Assembly: GCA_964512655.1 (NCBI GenBank)
Contig: CAZEJT010000011.1
Span: 24,248-88,247, forward strand
Reading direction: 5' to 3'
DNA from: VBOC01 sp964512655
GTDB taxonomy: Bacteria > Bacteroidota > Ignavibacteria > UBA10030 > SZUA-254
Length of the DNA: 64,000 bases
The position numbers and the translations under genes were made by a program. Below the pieces are notes generated by a model. It was not told the origin of the DNA, made no database searches, and saw only the letters and a program-made list of their open reading frames with translations. Below are positions 35,047-43,833 of the stretch, piece by piece (the stretch's first letter is position 1; each line of letters starts with the position of its first letter).

Positions 35047-36279
35047 ATGCAGCTCCGCAAGCTCTACCGCACGATCGAGAGCATCGGGTCGAGGCCGTTC
35101 GAAAACGCGGCTGAGCTGCTCCGCCGCGTCCTCGAAGAGGTGGTGCGGAACGAGGAGATCAAGATCAACGGGGGGCGGGCGTGGAAGTTCAACCCGAGGT
35201 CCGGCAGTTACGCGCTCCTTCATCAGGTCGGCGACATGCAGCCGATCGAGCCCAACTTCCAGGTGAAGGTGAAGGAGTATCCGGTATTCCAGCAGCTTTC
35301 CGAGGTCCGGACCGTTCTCGCCAACGAAGAGAACGAGTACCTGCGCAAGAGGGGGATTCTCCAGTACTCCGCCACCGGAATCGGCGATAAGGTTCAATGG
35401 CGCGGGTACACCCTCTACCCGTTCGTCCTCGCCTTTAACGCCGACCGGCTCGACGAAAACCTCGCCTCCACGCTGAACATCATCAGCACCGCCGTCTCAA
35501 GCGTTCTCCGAAGCAAGCGGTTGGAGCGCAAAGCGGAAGACCTCAAGCGCGATCTCGACAAGGCGCGCGATATCCAGCGCAGCATCCTTCCCCAGCACGA
35601 GATGTCGTTCCACTCATACGGCGTCTACGGCCTCTCGATTCCCGACAGGATCGTCGGAGGGGATTTCTTCGACTATCTCCAGGTGGAGGGCGATACCGAA
35701 CGCGTGGGAATCGTGATAGGCGACGCGGCGAGCAAGGGAGTCTCGGCGGCGGTGCAGGCGCTCTACGCCTCGGGCGCGCTCCGCATGGGATTCGAGTTTC
35801 AGACCAAGATGAGCGTGCTCCTCTCGCGCGTGAACAAGCTCATCAACAAGACCTTTTCGGAAGAGCACTTCATCTCGCTCTTCTATATGGAATTGACGGA
35901 CGACCGGAACGGGCTCGTCCTCTACGCGAATTGCGGTCATAACAACCCCGTGTTTCTCCGCTCGCACACGAGCGATCCCGAGTTCCTCGAAGCGACAGGC
36001 CAGCTCCTCGGCCCGTTTCCGAACGAGAAATTCAAGACCGCGAGCATCTTCATGGGAAAGGGAGACATCCTCCTCCTCTACACAGACGGCATCTCCGAGG
36101 CGACAAACGAGCAGGGCGAGGCCTACGGCGAGGACCGCATCGTCTCGCAGCTGGTCGGTCTCAGGTCCCGTTCGCCCAAGGAGATCGCGGGGCTCATCAT
36201 CGAGGATGTGGAGAAGTTCAATACGCTCGGCACACTCACGGACGACAAGACGATCGTCGTCATCAAACGGCTCGCCTGA
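35047..36279 (+). CDS. PP2C-family serine phosphatase (RsbU/SpoIIE type) with N-terminal sensor
   Basis: This is a 410-residue signalling protein. Residues 1-160 form a GAF-like sensor region of unclear ligand, followed by a coiled-coil linker (about 165-190, KAEDLKRDLDKARDIQRSILP). The PP2C domain has metal-site motifs GGDFFDYL, IGDAASKGVSAA, YANCGHNNP and LLLYTDGISEATN, and ends DDKTIVVIKR. RsbU-like enzymes dephosphorylate anti-sigma-antagonist proteins in partner-switching networks, but no antagonist or anti-sigma gene is nearby. ATG at 35047 was chosen over an upstream GTG at 34969, which lies before the promoter's -10. Confidence 0.9.
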   Translation: MQLRKLYRTIESIGSRPFENAAELLRRVLEEVVRNEEIKINGGRAWKFNPRSGSYALLHQVGDMQPIEPNFQVKVKEYPVFQQLSEVRTVLANEENEYLRKRGILQYSATGIGDKVQWRGYTLYPFVLAFNADRLDENLASTLNIISTAVSSVLRSKRLERKAEDLKRDLDKARDIQRSILPQHEMSFHSYGVYGLSIPDRIVGGDFFDYLQVEGDTERVGIVIGDAASKGVSAAVQALYASGALRMGFEFQTKMSVLLSRVNKLINKTFSEEHFISLFYMELTDDRNGLVLYANCGHNNPVFLRSHTSDPEFLEATGQLLGPFPNEKFKTASIFMGKGDILLLYTDGISEATNEQGEAYGEDRIVSQLVGLRSRSPKEIAGLIIEDVEKFNTLGTLTDDKTIVVIKRLA

Positions 36280-36300
36280 AGGGAGATCGGAGCACTACCT

Positions 36301-37902
36301 ATGGCCAAGACACAAAAGCAAATCGGAACGATCGCATCGGTCAACAACACGAGCCTGACGGCTCTCCTGCACCGCGGCGCGGAAGGCAACGGCGGGGTCG
36401 CGCCTCCTCCGGGATGCCGGCTCGGCTCTTTCGTCGTTCTGCCCGAGGGCGACCGCTCGGTCATCGGGAGCATCATCGCGGTACGGCAGGCCGCGGCGCA
36501 GCCCGCGCACGACTCAAAAGAGTCGGGGCTGCCGCCCGTCCACGAAATGGAGATTCAGCTGATCGGCACGGTCGTGGGCGAGAAGTTCGAACGAAGCGTT
36601 TCGAACTACCCTCTCGTGGGAGGCCCGGTACTGCTCCCTGAGACGGACGATCTCAAGAAGATCTTCTCCGTCTACCGCGAGAAAGATTACTCTCCGGGAC
36701 AGATCTCCATCCTCGAGGGCGAGCGGATGTTTCTCGACCCGAACAAATTCTTCTCGAAGCATATCGCGCTCTTCGGCTCCACCGGCTCCGGGAAATCATT
36801 CACGGCGTCGTCCATCCTGCAGAAAGTGAATAAGTTCGACAACACGCACGTGATCCTGCTCGACCTCCACGGCGAGTACGAGCCGGCCTTCAAGGACACG
36901 GGCAATATCATGCGGATTACGGAGCTGGAGCTCCCCTACTGGCTGATGAACTTCGACGAGCTCGCCGAAACCTTCGTCGACGAGAACGACGCGTCGGCGA
37001 GCAACCAGATGATGATATTGAAGGAAGCGGTGCTGGACTCGAAGCGCGGAAAGAACCACGCGCTGAGAGAATTCCTGACAATCGATACCCCGGTGTATTT
37101 CGACTTCCTGGAGGTGAGCGCCAGAGTGAGATCGCTCGACACCGAGAGGACACTTGGCGGGAAGGAAGGCCCCTTTTACGGCCAGTTCACGCGGTTCCTC
37201 GTACGCCTCGAGAGCAAGCTCACGGACAAGCGCTACGAGTTCCTCTTCAAGCCGCAGCAGTACAAGACCAGCGAGACGCTCGTCCCGCTCCTCCAGAAGA
37301 TCTTCGGCCTCGATACAGGCAAGCAGGTGACGGTCATCGACCTGAGCAGGGTCCCGTTCGACGTCATCAACGTGCTCGTGTCACTCCTGGGGCGGGTGAT
37401 CTTCGACTTCAACCTCTGGAACAAAGCGCGCCAGGACTTCCCCGTGCTCGTCGTCTTCGAGGAGGCGCACACGTACCTGTCGCCAACCGGACGAAGCTCG
37501 GCCGCCCGTAAGACCGTTGAGAGGATTGCAAAGGAGGGAAGAAAGTACGGAGTAAGCTCGATGATCGTGAGCCAGCGCCCCTCGGAGATTTCGGAGACCA
37601 TCACCGCCCAGTGCAACAATTTCATCGCGATGCGCCTCCTCAATCCCCACGATCAGAACTACGTTCGGAAACTGGTCCCCGATTCGCTCGCGAACGTCAT
37701 CGACGTCCTCCCGACTCTCCGGCAGGGAGAGGCCTTCTTCATCGGCGACGCCGTCCCCGTTCCCGTGCGGGTGCTGATCGACATGCCTTCCCCGGAACCC
37801 GCGGGCGCGGACATCAAGTTCTACGAGCGGTGGAAGAAGAAGAACTCGGAGACCGTTGTCACCGAGGTCGTCAACAACTGGTGGAAGCAGATCAGGACAT
37901 AA
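36301..37902 (+). CDS. HerA-like ATP-binding DNA translocase (HAS-barrel and DUF87 ATPase)
   Basis: This is a 533-residue hexameric-type ATPase of the HerA/FtsK clan. The N-terminal beta barrel (about 1-140) precedes the Walker A motif GSTGSGKS (159-166), the Walker B VLVVFEEAHTYL, and the later RKYGVSSMIVSQRPSEIS segment with the arginine and sensor residues typical of HerA. HerA usually works with the NurA nuclease in end resection, or with toxin-like partners in defence; none is encoded here. It starts 21 bases after the phosphatase gene and is probably co-transcribed with it, an uncommon pairing. Confidence 0.88.
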   Translation: MAKTQKQIGTIASVNNTSLTALLHRGAEGNGGVAPPPGCRLGSFVVLPEGDRSVIGSIIAVRQAAAQPAHDSKESGLPPVHEMEIQLIGTVVGEKFERSVSNYPLVGGPVLLPETDDLKKIFSVYREKDYSPGQISILEGERMFLDPNKFFSKHIALFGSTGSGKSFTASSILQKVNKFDNTHVILLDLHGEYEPAFKDTGNIMRITELELPYWLMNFDELAETFVDENDASASNQMMILKEAVLDSKRGKNHALREFLTIDTPVYFDFLEVSARVRSLDTERTLGGKEGPFYGQFTRFLVRLESKLTDKRYEFLFKPQQYKTSETLVPLLQKIFGLDTGKQVTVIDLSRVPFDVINVLVSLLGRVIFDFNLWNKARQDFPVLVVFEEAHTYLSPTGRSSAARKTVERIAKEGRKYGVSSMIVSQRPSEISETITAQCNNFIAMRLLNPHDQNYVRKLVPDSLANVIDVLPTLRQGEAFFIGDAVPVPVRVLIDMPSPEPAGADIKFYERWKKKNSETVVTEVVNNWWKQIRT

Positions 37903-37906
37903 CGAA

Positions 37907-37932
37907 ACGAGACGGCCGCTCGGCCGCCTCGT
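37907..37932. terminator. Hairpin between convergent genes, possible terminator
   Basis: ACGAG-A-CGGCCG, loop CT, then CGGCCG-C-CTCGT form a stem of 11 pairs with one mismatch, five bases after the HerA stop. No T tract follows, so it is not a classic intrinsic terminator. Confidence 0.4.
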
Positions 37933-38005
37933 AACGTCACACTCCTGAGCCCTCCCGCTCTTCACCCTCACCTCAGCGGGCATGCACCGGCCGATAGCTC
38001 CGGTT

Positions 38006-38029
38006 GTAGGCGCCGGCTTCAGCCGGCGT
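38006..38029 (+). repeat. REP-like hairpin repeat between convergent genes
   Basis: GTAGGCGCCGGCTTCAGCCGGCG, with CTTCAG in place of CTTTAG, in + orientation. Confidence 0.85.
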
Positions 38030-38049
38030 GCATCTCCCCGAGATGAAAA

Positions 38050-41000
38050 CTACCTCATCAACACCAACTTCCTCGTCGACTCATAGAGCGGCGCACCTGC
38101 AATCGAGGTTACTGAAAGGCGTGCATAATACACCCCCGAAGCGACTTCCGACGCATTCCAGCGGGCCGAGTAGTACCCCGCCCCCCGGTCCTCATCCACA
38201 AGCCGAGCAACTTCCCGCCCCAGAACGTCATGGACCGTCAGGAGGGCGTGTCCCGCCGACGCGATCTGATAACCGATCTCGGTCGAGGGGTTGAACGGAT
38301 TCGGGTAATTCTGATCAAGCGAGAACTCGTGCGGCACAAGCGGCCGCCCTGAGGCAATCGCATTGAGATAGAGTGCCGCGCTCGATCCCGCCGCGGGCTC
38401 CGAAACCACAAGAGTTCCGTGCTGACCGAGGTTTGTGGTCGATCCCCCGGTCACGATCGTCCACATGAACGTCTCTCCGTCCTTGAGATTCCACGTCGCC
38501 TTCAGCGGGTATGAACCGCCCGTCACATCTATGCGGAATGACTGCCGGCCTGCGGGTTCGGATGCAGCTGCTTCAGCGAGCCGCTGGGTAGCGAAGCGGA
38601 CATCGAACGAACCCTCGGGAGGAAGCGGCGGGACATCGTATCGGGAAACGGCTGCACGCGCCTCCGGATTTGAGGAGAAATAGAGCGTCTGTGTGCGGGC
38701 CTTTGAGTCTTCAATCGTGAGCGAATTGAACATGCCGAGCTCATTCTTACCGGCGGCCTTCGGCTGTTGCGACGGCGCGGCGTTCAGCATGAGCGAGCCG
38801 CTGGCCTTCAGCTTCACCCAGTAGCCATTTCCGGGATCGAGCGTGCCTGCCACGACGTAGGCGCCGTTATAGCCGAAGTAGGGCGATGAGAGGATATTCG
38901 AAGGGCTTGTGACGATCGATCCTGCGCTCACGGAGGTTGCGAGGGATCCGATCAGGTTCCATCCCAAAGACAAGTTCAGCGTATCCGTGAGCACCTTCTT
39001 GCCGTTGAATCCGAGCGGCCGCGCCGTATCAATCTTCACCCAGTATCCCACGCCGTTCTTGAGCGTATCCTTGACGGTGTATCCGCCCTCGTACGCGAAC
39101 GCCCTCGAGACCGCATTCGGAAAGAGGGCGGTCTTCGCGAGATTGACCCCGGTGACGGGCACGGAGACGAGGTTCCACCCTGTCAGCCCCTGGATAATGA
39201 TGCTGTTCAGAAAAACCGAGACCGTGCCGTCTCCCGAATTCGCCACAACCAGATCCAGGTCGCCGTCGCCGTCAAGGTCGCCGGCCGCGACTCCGCGCGG
39301 GACTTGTCCGGCGTTGTAATCCGTGCGCGTGAAGCCCGTGCCACCCGTGGACTTCATGACCGAAATGTTGTTTCCGGTCGCGTTGGCCGTGATGACGTCG
39401 AGATATCCGTCCCCGTCAAGATCGCCGGTCGCTCCCCCCCAGGGGCCGTTCCCGGTTGTCACATCGGTGCGGGTCGGGAAGTTTCCGAGGGTATCCTGCC
39501 GGTAGACCGTGATCCCATTGGTGCTGGAGTTCAAGGCGAAAAAATCCATCCGGCGGTCGTTCGTGAAGTCGGCCGCGCCGACGAATCTGAGGAACCCGCC
39601 CGCTGCGGAGCTGGACGTAAGCGACACCTTCCCCGCGCCGATGTTCGTGAGAATCGAAACGGTCGAGGAGGCGAGGCTGTTGCCGGCGACGACGTCAAGC
39701 CCTCCGTCGCGGTTCATGTCGGCTACGGCGCTCCAATAGGGTGCTATTCCGGCGCCATAGGGGTGAGGTGCGGAGAAATTCCCGGCACCGTCGTTGATGA
39801 GGACTGCAACCTGGTTCGCCCCGCCGTTCGTGACGACGATGTCAAGGTACCCGTCCCCGTCGATGTCGGCGAGCGTGGCCGCGCTCGGGTTACCGCCGGC
39901 GGAATAATCAACCCTTCCGCCGAGCGTGCCGTCGCCGTTGTTCTTGAGAACCGTCACGTTCGTGAACCCGTTATTCGCGGTCACGACGTCGATGTCTCCG
40001 TCGTTATCGATGTCACCGAGGGCGACAGACCGGGGATTGAGGCCGGTCGAATAAGTAACCGCCGCCGCGAACGTCCCGTTGCCGTTATTCAACAGAACCG
40101 CCACATTGCTCGGTCCCGGAACAGCCGCCACGATGTCCATAGATCCGTCGCCGTTCATGTCCGCAATAGCCACCGACCAGGGCCCCGAGCCGACATTGTA
40201 GTCGGTTTTCGGGAGGAATGTTCCGGTAGAAGGCGGAACGATAATCGTGAACGCCATGACGAACGGGGTGAATGGAGATCCCCCCGACCCTTTCAGCCTG
40301 TTCGAGGCAACGAGCGTCACCACCTCGCCGACCCGGAACGAATTGTTGGGTGTGAACCTCACCGATGAGTCTCCCGGACCGAACAGGAAGACGCCCCGGT
40401 GGAGCCCGCTCATCGAGCCGCTCACCACCCAGGAGGAGGTGTCCTTGAATGTCGTCTCGTCCATCGCCGTATCGAACGCCGCCTGAATCGTCGTACTGCC
40501 CGGGACGTTGTTCGCGTTTGCAAGTGGAACCGTGGTCGTCACATGATGCGCGATGCGGTTTCCGAAATCCTTTCCCGTGTAAAACCTGGTCGCATTGGAA
40601 ATGCCGACGGTGTAGGTCGCCGGGGACACCGGAGCCGTCTGCACCCAGCCCAGCTTCGTCTGCTCGGCGATGGTGTACGAGCCCGGGAAGAGATCGTTTA
40701 CAACATAGTGCCCGTTGACGTCGCTATGAACGGTCGCGGTTATTTGCCCGGTTATCAGGATGGTCCAGTTGAACAGACCGGGCTCCCCCCCGTCCCGCAC
40801 GCCGTTGGTATTGAGGTCGTTGTACACGTCGCCCTCGATCTTTCCGGGCTGGACGAGGACATCCTTCTGCTGGATCGAGTCGTTGATCAGCGCCAGCGAC
40901 TGGACCCTGAACAGTTGCGAGTTGATCGTGACGCTTGCTGTTACGGTCGTATTGGTGTCGCCGTCGAAGCGGTAGAATCCGAATGCCCCTCCGGTGGCTC

Positions 41001-42120
41001 CCAGATCGTAGAAAACTCCTTCCGGATTGATGATCATGGAGCCGGAACTGATCGGCGCACTGGTGAGGCTGTCGCGCACGACTCCTTCAATACCCGCCGT
41101 GGCGTTCGAGAGCTTGTACACTCCATTGGCGCCGAAATCGCCGACCGTCGCACCCGCATAGAGGTTGGTGGTGTCGATCGGGTCCATATGGAGGTTCCAG
41201 ATCGCGTCGTTAAAGTCAAATCCCCGTTTCAGCTGCGTCCAGGTTGTCCCGGCGTCGGTCGTACGCCAGACCCCGGCGGGGTAATCGTCAAACGATCCCG
41301 CCCAGATGGTCGAAGGATTTTGGGGATTTATTTCGAGAGACCACATCGACCTATTGCCGAGGCCTCCCAGCAGCGACCAGTGCTCGCCTCCGTCAGTAGT
41401 TTTCCAGACGCCCGTGGCGGATACGGTCCCAGCGAACGCCGTGGCGTAGGCGATCTGAGGATTGGAGGGGTCAATGACGATTTTGGGAATCTCGGATGAG
41501 CCGCCCGGCTTCACCAGGTGCCAGGTCTGCCCCTGATTCGTCGATTTCGAAATCTGACCGTTTCCCGACCCCGCCAGGAGGATATCGGCGCTGTCAGGCC
41601 TCACCGCGAGCCCGCAGAGGCCCGTAGAGCCGGCGTGCCCTTTCAAGGTCCACGTAGCCCCCCTGTCTGTGGAGCGGAAGATCGCCGCGTCGCTGAAGTT
41701 TCCCGCATACACGGTGTCCGGGTGACTGGGATCGTAACTGACCGACTCGCCGTCAATCCCGTACGTGCTGATCACCGTCGTCCAGGTTGTTCCCCCGTTC
41801 GTGGTTCTCCTCAGCCCGTTCGAGAAATCGACCGCGAGCATGGTCAGTGTGTCCTTGGGGAGGACAAGGATTTCGCGGAGCTGGAACGGAAGAACCGGGG
41901 CCAATTGGGTCCAGCTGGTTCCCCTGTTACGGGATACCCAGATGCGTGCGTCGTTTCCCTGGGCGAAGATCGTGTTCGGATTGATCGGGTTGACGCCGAC
42001 GCAAAGCCCCTGGCCGTTGAAAACCTTTTTCCAGACGCTGAACTGGGAGTGCGAGACGGTAGGAAGGCTGAGCGTGAGAAGCATCGCGGATGCGACCAGA
42101 ACGCGGTAAAATGATCTCAT
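38050..42120 (-). CDS. Very large multidomain secreted protein with T9SS C-terminal domain
   Basis: This is a 1356-residue exported protein (signal ending SLPTVSHSQ). Domains in order: a sortilin/BNR-type propeller (about 25-345, repeated GTTWT, DRGATWTL, DGGEHWSL), a carboxypeptidase-like regulatory segment, an SdrD-B-like segment (VYNDLNTNGVRDGGEPG), a bacterial Ig-like domain, FG-GAP/VCBS repeats (VAIADMNGDGSMDIV, LGDIDNDGDIDVV and others), a duplicated GWNL(V/I)/GYWVK module also found in the protein at 9405-12491, and a T9SS sorting domain (YPNPFNPSTEIGY, GVYYARL, KLVLMR). ATG 42120 gives the best signal peptide; ATG 42129 is also possible. The role is unknown. Confidence 0.87.
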   Translation of the reverse strand: MRSFYRVLVASAMLLTLSLPTVSHSQFSVWKKVFNGQGLCVGVNPINPNTIFAQGNDARIWVSRNRGTSWTQLAPVLPFQLREILVLPKDTLTMLAVDFSNGLRRTTNGGTTWTTVISTYGIDGESVSYDPSHPDTVYAGNFSDAAIFRSTDRGATWTLKGHAGSTGLCGLAVRPDSADILLAGSGNGQISKSTNQGQTWHLVKPGGSSEIPKIVIDPSNPQIAYATAFAGTVSATGVWKTTDGGEHWSLLGGLGNRSMWSLEINPQNPSTIWAGSFDDYPAGVWRTTDAGTTWTQLKRGFDFNDAIWNLHMDPIDTTNLYAGATVGDFGANGVYKLSNATAGIEGVVRDSLTSAPISSGSMIINPEGVFYDLGATGGAFGFYRFDGDTNTTVTASVTINSQLFRVQSLALINDSIQQKDVLVQPGKIEGDVYNDLNTNGVRDGGEPGLFNWTILITGQITATVHSDVNGHYVVNDLFPGSYTIAEQTKLGWVQTAPVSPATYTVGISNATRFYTGKDFGNRIAHHVTTTVPLANANNVPGSTTIQAAFDTAMDETTFKDTSSWVVSGSMSGLHRGVFLFGPGDSSVRFTPNNSFRVGEVVTLVASNRLKGSGGSPFTPFVMAFTIIVPPSTGTFLPKTDYNVGSGPWSVAIADMNGDGSMDIVAAVPGPSNVAVLLNNGNGTFAAAVTYSTGLNPRSVALGDIDNDGDIDVVTANNGFTNVTVLKNNGDGTLGGRVDYSAGGNPSAATLADIDGDGYLDIVVTNGGANQVAVLINDGAGNFSAPHPYGAGIAPYWSAVADMNRDGGLDVVAGNSLASSTVSILTNIGAGKVSLTSSSAAGGFLRFVGAADFTNDRRMDFFALNSSTNGITVYRQDTLGNFPTRTDVTTGNGPWGGATGDLDGDGYLDVITANATGNNISVMKSTGGTGFTRTDYNAGQVPRGVAAGDLDGDGDLDLVVANSGDGTVSVFLNSIIIQGLTGWNLVSVPVTGVNLAKTALFPNAVSRAFAYEGGYTVKDTLKNGVGYWVKIDTARPLGFNGKKVLTDTLNLSLGWNLIGSLATSVSAGSIVTSPSNILSSPYFGYNGAYVVAGTLDPGNGYWVKLKASGSLMLNAAPSQQPKAAGKNELGMFNSLTIEDSKARTQTLYFSSNPEARAAVSRYDVPPLPPEGSFDVRFATQRLAEAAASEPAGRQSFRIDVTGGSYPLKATWNLKDGETFMWTIVTGGSTTNLGQHGTLVVSEPAAGSSAALYLNAIASGRPLVPHEFSLDQNYPNPFNPSTEIGYQIASAGHALLTVHDVLGREVARLVDEDRGAGYYSARWNASEVASGVYYARLSVTSIAGAPLYESTRKLVLMR

Positions 42121-42174
42121 GGTACTCATAAAAAATGGTGGAGAACTGCGGATTCCGCTTGTCGGACTGATAAT

Positions 42175-42203
42175 AATGTACCACAAAAGGGTTAGAAGGT
42201 CAA
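42175..42203 (-). promoter_or_regulatory. Putative promoter of the large T9SS cargo gene
   Basis: On the minus strand TTGACC (42198-42203), 17-base spacer, TACATT (42175-42180), 55 bases before the ATG at 42120. Confidence 0.6.
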
Positions 42204-42222
42204 CCCCTTTTTGCGGGATTTC

Positions 42223-43716
42223 CTAGTTTTTTCCCTGTAGAACGGGGGCGGGACCGAGCACGTCGTCGACCGTCAGGTTCCTGAGAGGACCCAGGCCGAG
42301 CGCCGTAACCCCCTGCTCAACCTGCTTCCTGTCGCCGACGACCACGATTGCTACCTTCTCGGGGTCGAGGTACTTGCGGGCCACGCGCAGGACATCGTCC
42401 TTCGAGACGGCCCGGATATGGGAACTGTAATCGTTGAAGTAGTCATCGGGGAGATGGTAGAGGAAGGTATCGAGCAACTGGCCGGCAATCTGCGAGACCG
42501 ACTGGAAATTCTCGGGATAACGGAGCACAAGGTAGTTTTCGGCCCTCGTCAGCTCTTCATCGGAAACCGGATCGAGGATCCCCTTCAGTTCCTTCATGAA
42601 CTCGACGAGCGCCTTGTCCGTCACATTCGTCTGCACGGAGGCCGCCGCCCTGAATGTCCCGGGCGTGGGGAGAAAATCGAACCCCGAGCCCGCGCCGTAG
42701 GTATATCCGTGCGTCTCGCGCAGGTTCTGGTTGAGCCGGGATGTGAATGACCCCCCGAGTATGGTATTCATGACGACCAGGGGGAAGTAGTCCTCGGTGA
42801 GGCGCTGAGCCCCCACCCGGCCGATGCGGATCACCGACTGGGGAGCGCCGGGTTTGTCGACGAGGTAGATCTCCCGCTTTTCAATTTGAGCCGCCGGGGC
42901 AAACGTAACTTCAACCGGATCTCCCTTCTCCCACTTCCCGAATGTCTGCTCAAGTTTCGGGAGGATATCCTTGCCTGTGAGGTCGCCGACGACGATGAGA
43001 CCGGCGTTGTTCGGACGGAAGTACTTCTTGTGGAAATTCTTTAGGTCCGTAACCGTCATCGACCTCAGGCTTTGTTCGTTTCCGAGAGTCGGCCGCCCGT
43101 AGGGATGCGTCGAACCGAAAATCGTCCGCTGAAACTGGACGATGGCGATTTGGTCCGGATCGTCGTGCCACTGCATCAGCGAGGTGAGGCGGTCCCGTCT
43201 GTTGCGTTCAAGCTCGTCCGGCGGGAACTGGGGGCGGAGTACCACGTCGCCCAACAGAGCGAGCGCTGAATCGAGCTTTGAGAGAGGCGAGTGCATCACC
43301 ACGCCCGTGGTGTGCTGCCCCGCGAAGGTCGTGATGCTCGCGCCAAGGAAGTCGATGGCGTCTGCCAGCTCGAGCGCGTTTCGCGTGCCGGCCCCCTCCT
43401 CCATCATCGCCACCGTCATCCCAGCAAGCCCCGACAACCCGGCGGGATCGGCTGCCGCTCCTGCAAGCGCGATCATCTCGATCTGCACGAGAGGCACCTC
43501 GTGCTTCTCCATGAGGATGACCTGCAGGCCGTTCGAAAGTTTGAAATGCTGGATGGCCGGAAGCTTCAGGGAGCGCGCCGGCCCGACCGCGGGGGGCTTG
43601 CTCCTGTCGGGCGCCTGAGCGAAAAGGCCGCTAGACCCGGCAACGACAGCCCAGAAGAGGAAGCAGAGCGCCGCCCTTAGCGCTATGGGATCGAAGATCT
43701 TCATTTCAGTAATCAT
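42223..43716 (-). CDS. Exported M16-family protein lacking the zinc motif (inactive partner)
   Basis: This 497-residue protein has a signal peptide (FLFWAVVAGSSGLFAQ) and two M16 (insulinase-like) domains. Where active members have HxxEH, this one reads GLSGLAGMTVAMMEEG, so the zinc site is lost. The second domain keeps the usual TRLNQNLRETHGYTYGAGS segment. Known bacterial M16B peptidases work as a pair of an active and an inactive chain, and the active chain is encoded just upstream (43834-45198). It should be a periplasmic or outer-membrane-facing peptidase subunit. The start may instead be the ATG at 43704. Confidence 0.87.
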   Translation of the reverse strand: MITEMKIFDPIALRAALCFLFWAVVAGSSGLFAQAPDRSKPPAVGPARSLKLPAIQHFKLSNGLQVILMEKHEVPLVQIEMIALAGAAADPAGLSGLAGMTVAMMEEGAGTRNALELADAIDFLGASITTFAGQHTTGVVMHSPLSKLDSALALLGDVVLRPQFPPDELERNRRDRLTSLMQWHDDPDQIAIVQFQRTIFGSTHPYGRPTLGNEQSLRSMTVTDLKNFHKKYFRPNNAGLIVVGDLTGKDILPKLEQTFGKWEKGDPVEVTFAPAAQIEKREIYLVDKPGAPQSVIRIGRVGAQRLTEDYFPLVVMNTILGGSFTSRLNQNLRETHGYTYGAGSGFDFLPTPGTFRAAASVQTNVTDKALVEFMKELKGILDPVSDEELTRAENYLVLRYPENFQSVSQIAGQLLDTFLYHLPDDYFNDYSSHIRAVSKDDVLRVARKYLDPEKVAIVVVGDRKQVEQGVTALGLGPLRNLTVDDVLGPAPVLQGKN

Positions 43717-43772
43717 GAAATCACGGACGCCCCGGGCTTTGGCCTGTCGGTGGGGTCCCCTTCGGGATTCCG

Positions 43773-43796
43773 GTAGGCGCAGACTTTAGTCTGCGC
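43773..43796 (+). repeat. REP-like hairpin repeat with compensated stem
   Basis: GTAGGCGCAGACTTTAGTCTGCGC: the stem GCGCAGACT/AGTCTGCGC differs from the common stem at several positions on both arms, keeping pairing. It lies between the two M16 genes. Confidence 0.85.
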
Positions 43797-43833
43797 GCGC
43801 CCGGTTCCTGTGCAGTGGTTATTTGTTCGATCG

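Noticed and set aside
36301..37902. HerA-like gene as part of an antiviral HerA-nuclease or HerA-Sir2 system
   Set aside because: No Sir2, DUF4297, NurA or other nuclease gene is next to it; the neighbours are a PP2C phosphatase and a T9SS cargo.
39304..41499. Long + strand frames opposite the 1356-residue T9SS cargo
   Set aside because: The minus-strand product has continuous recognisable domains; the opposite frames are compositional shadows.
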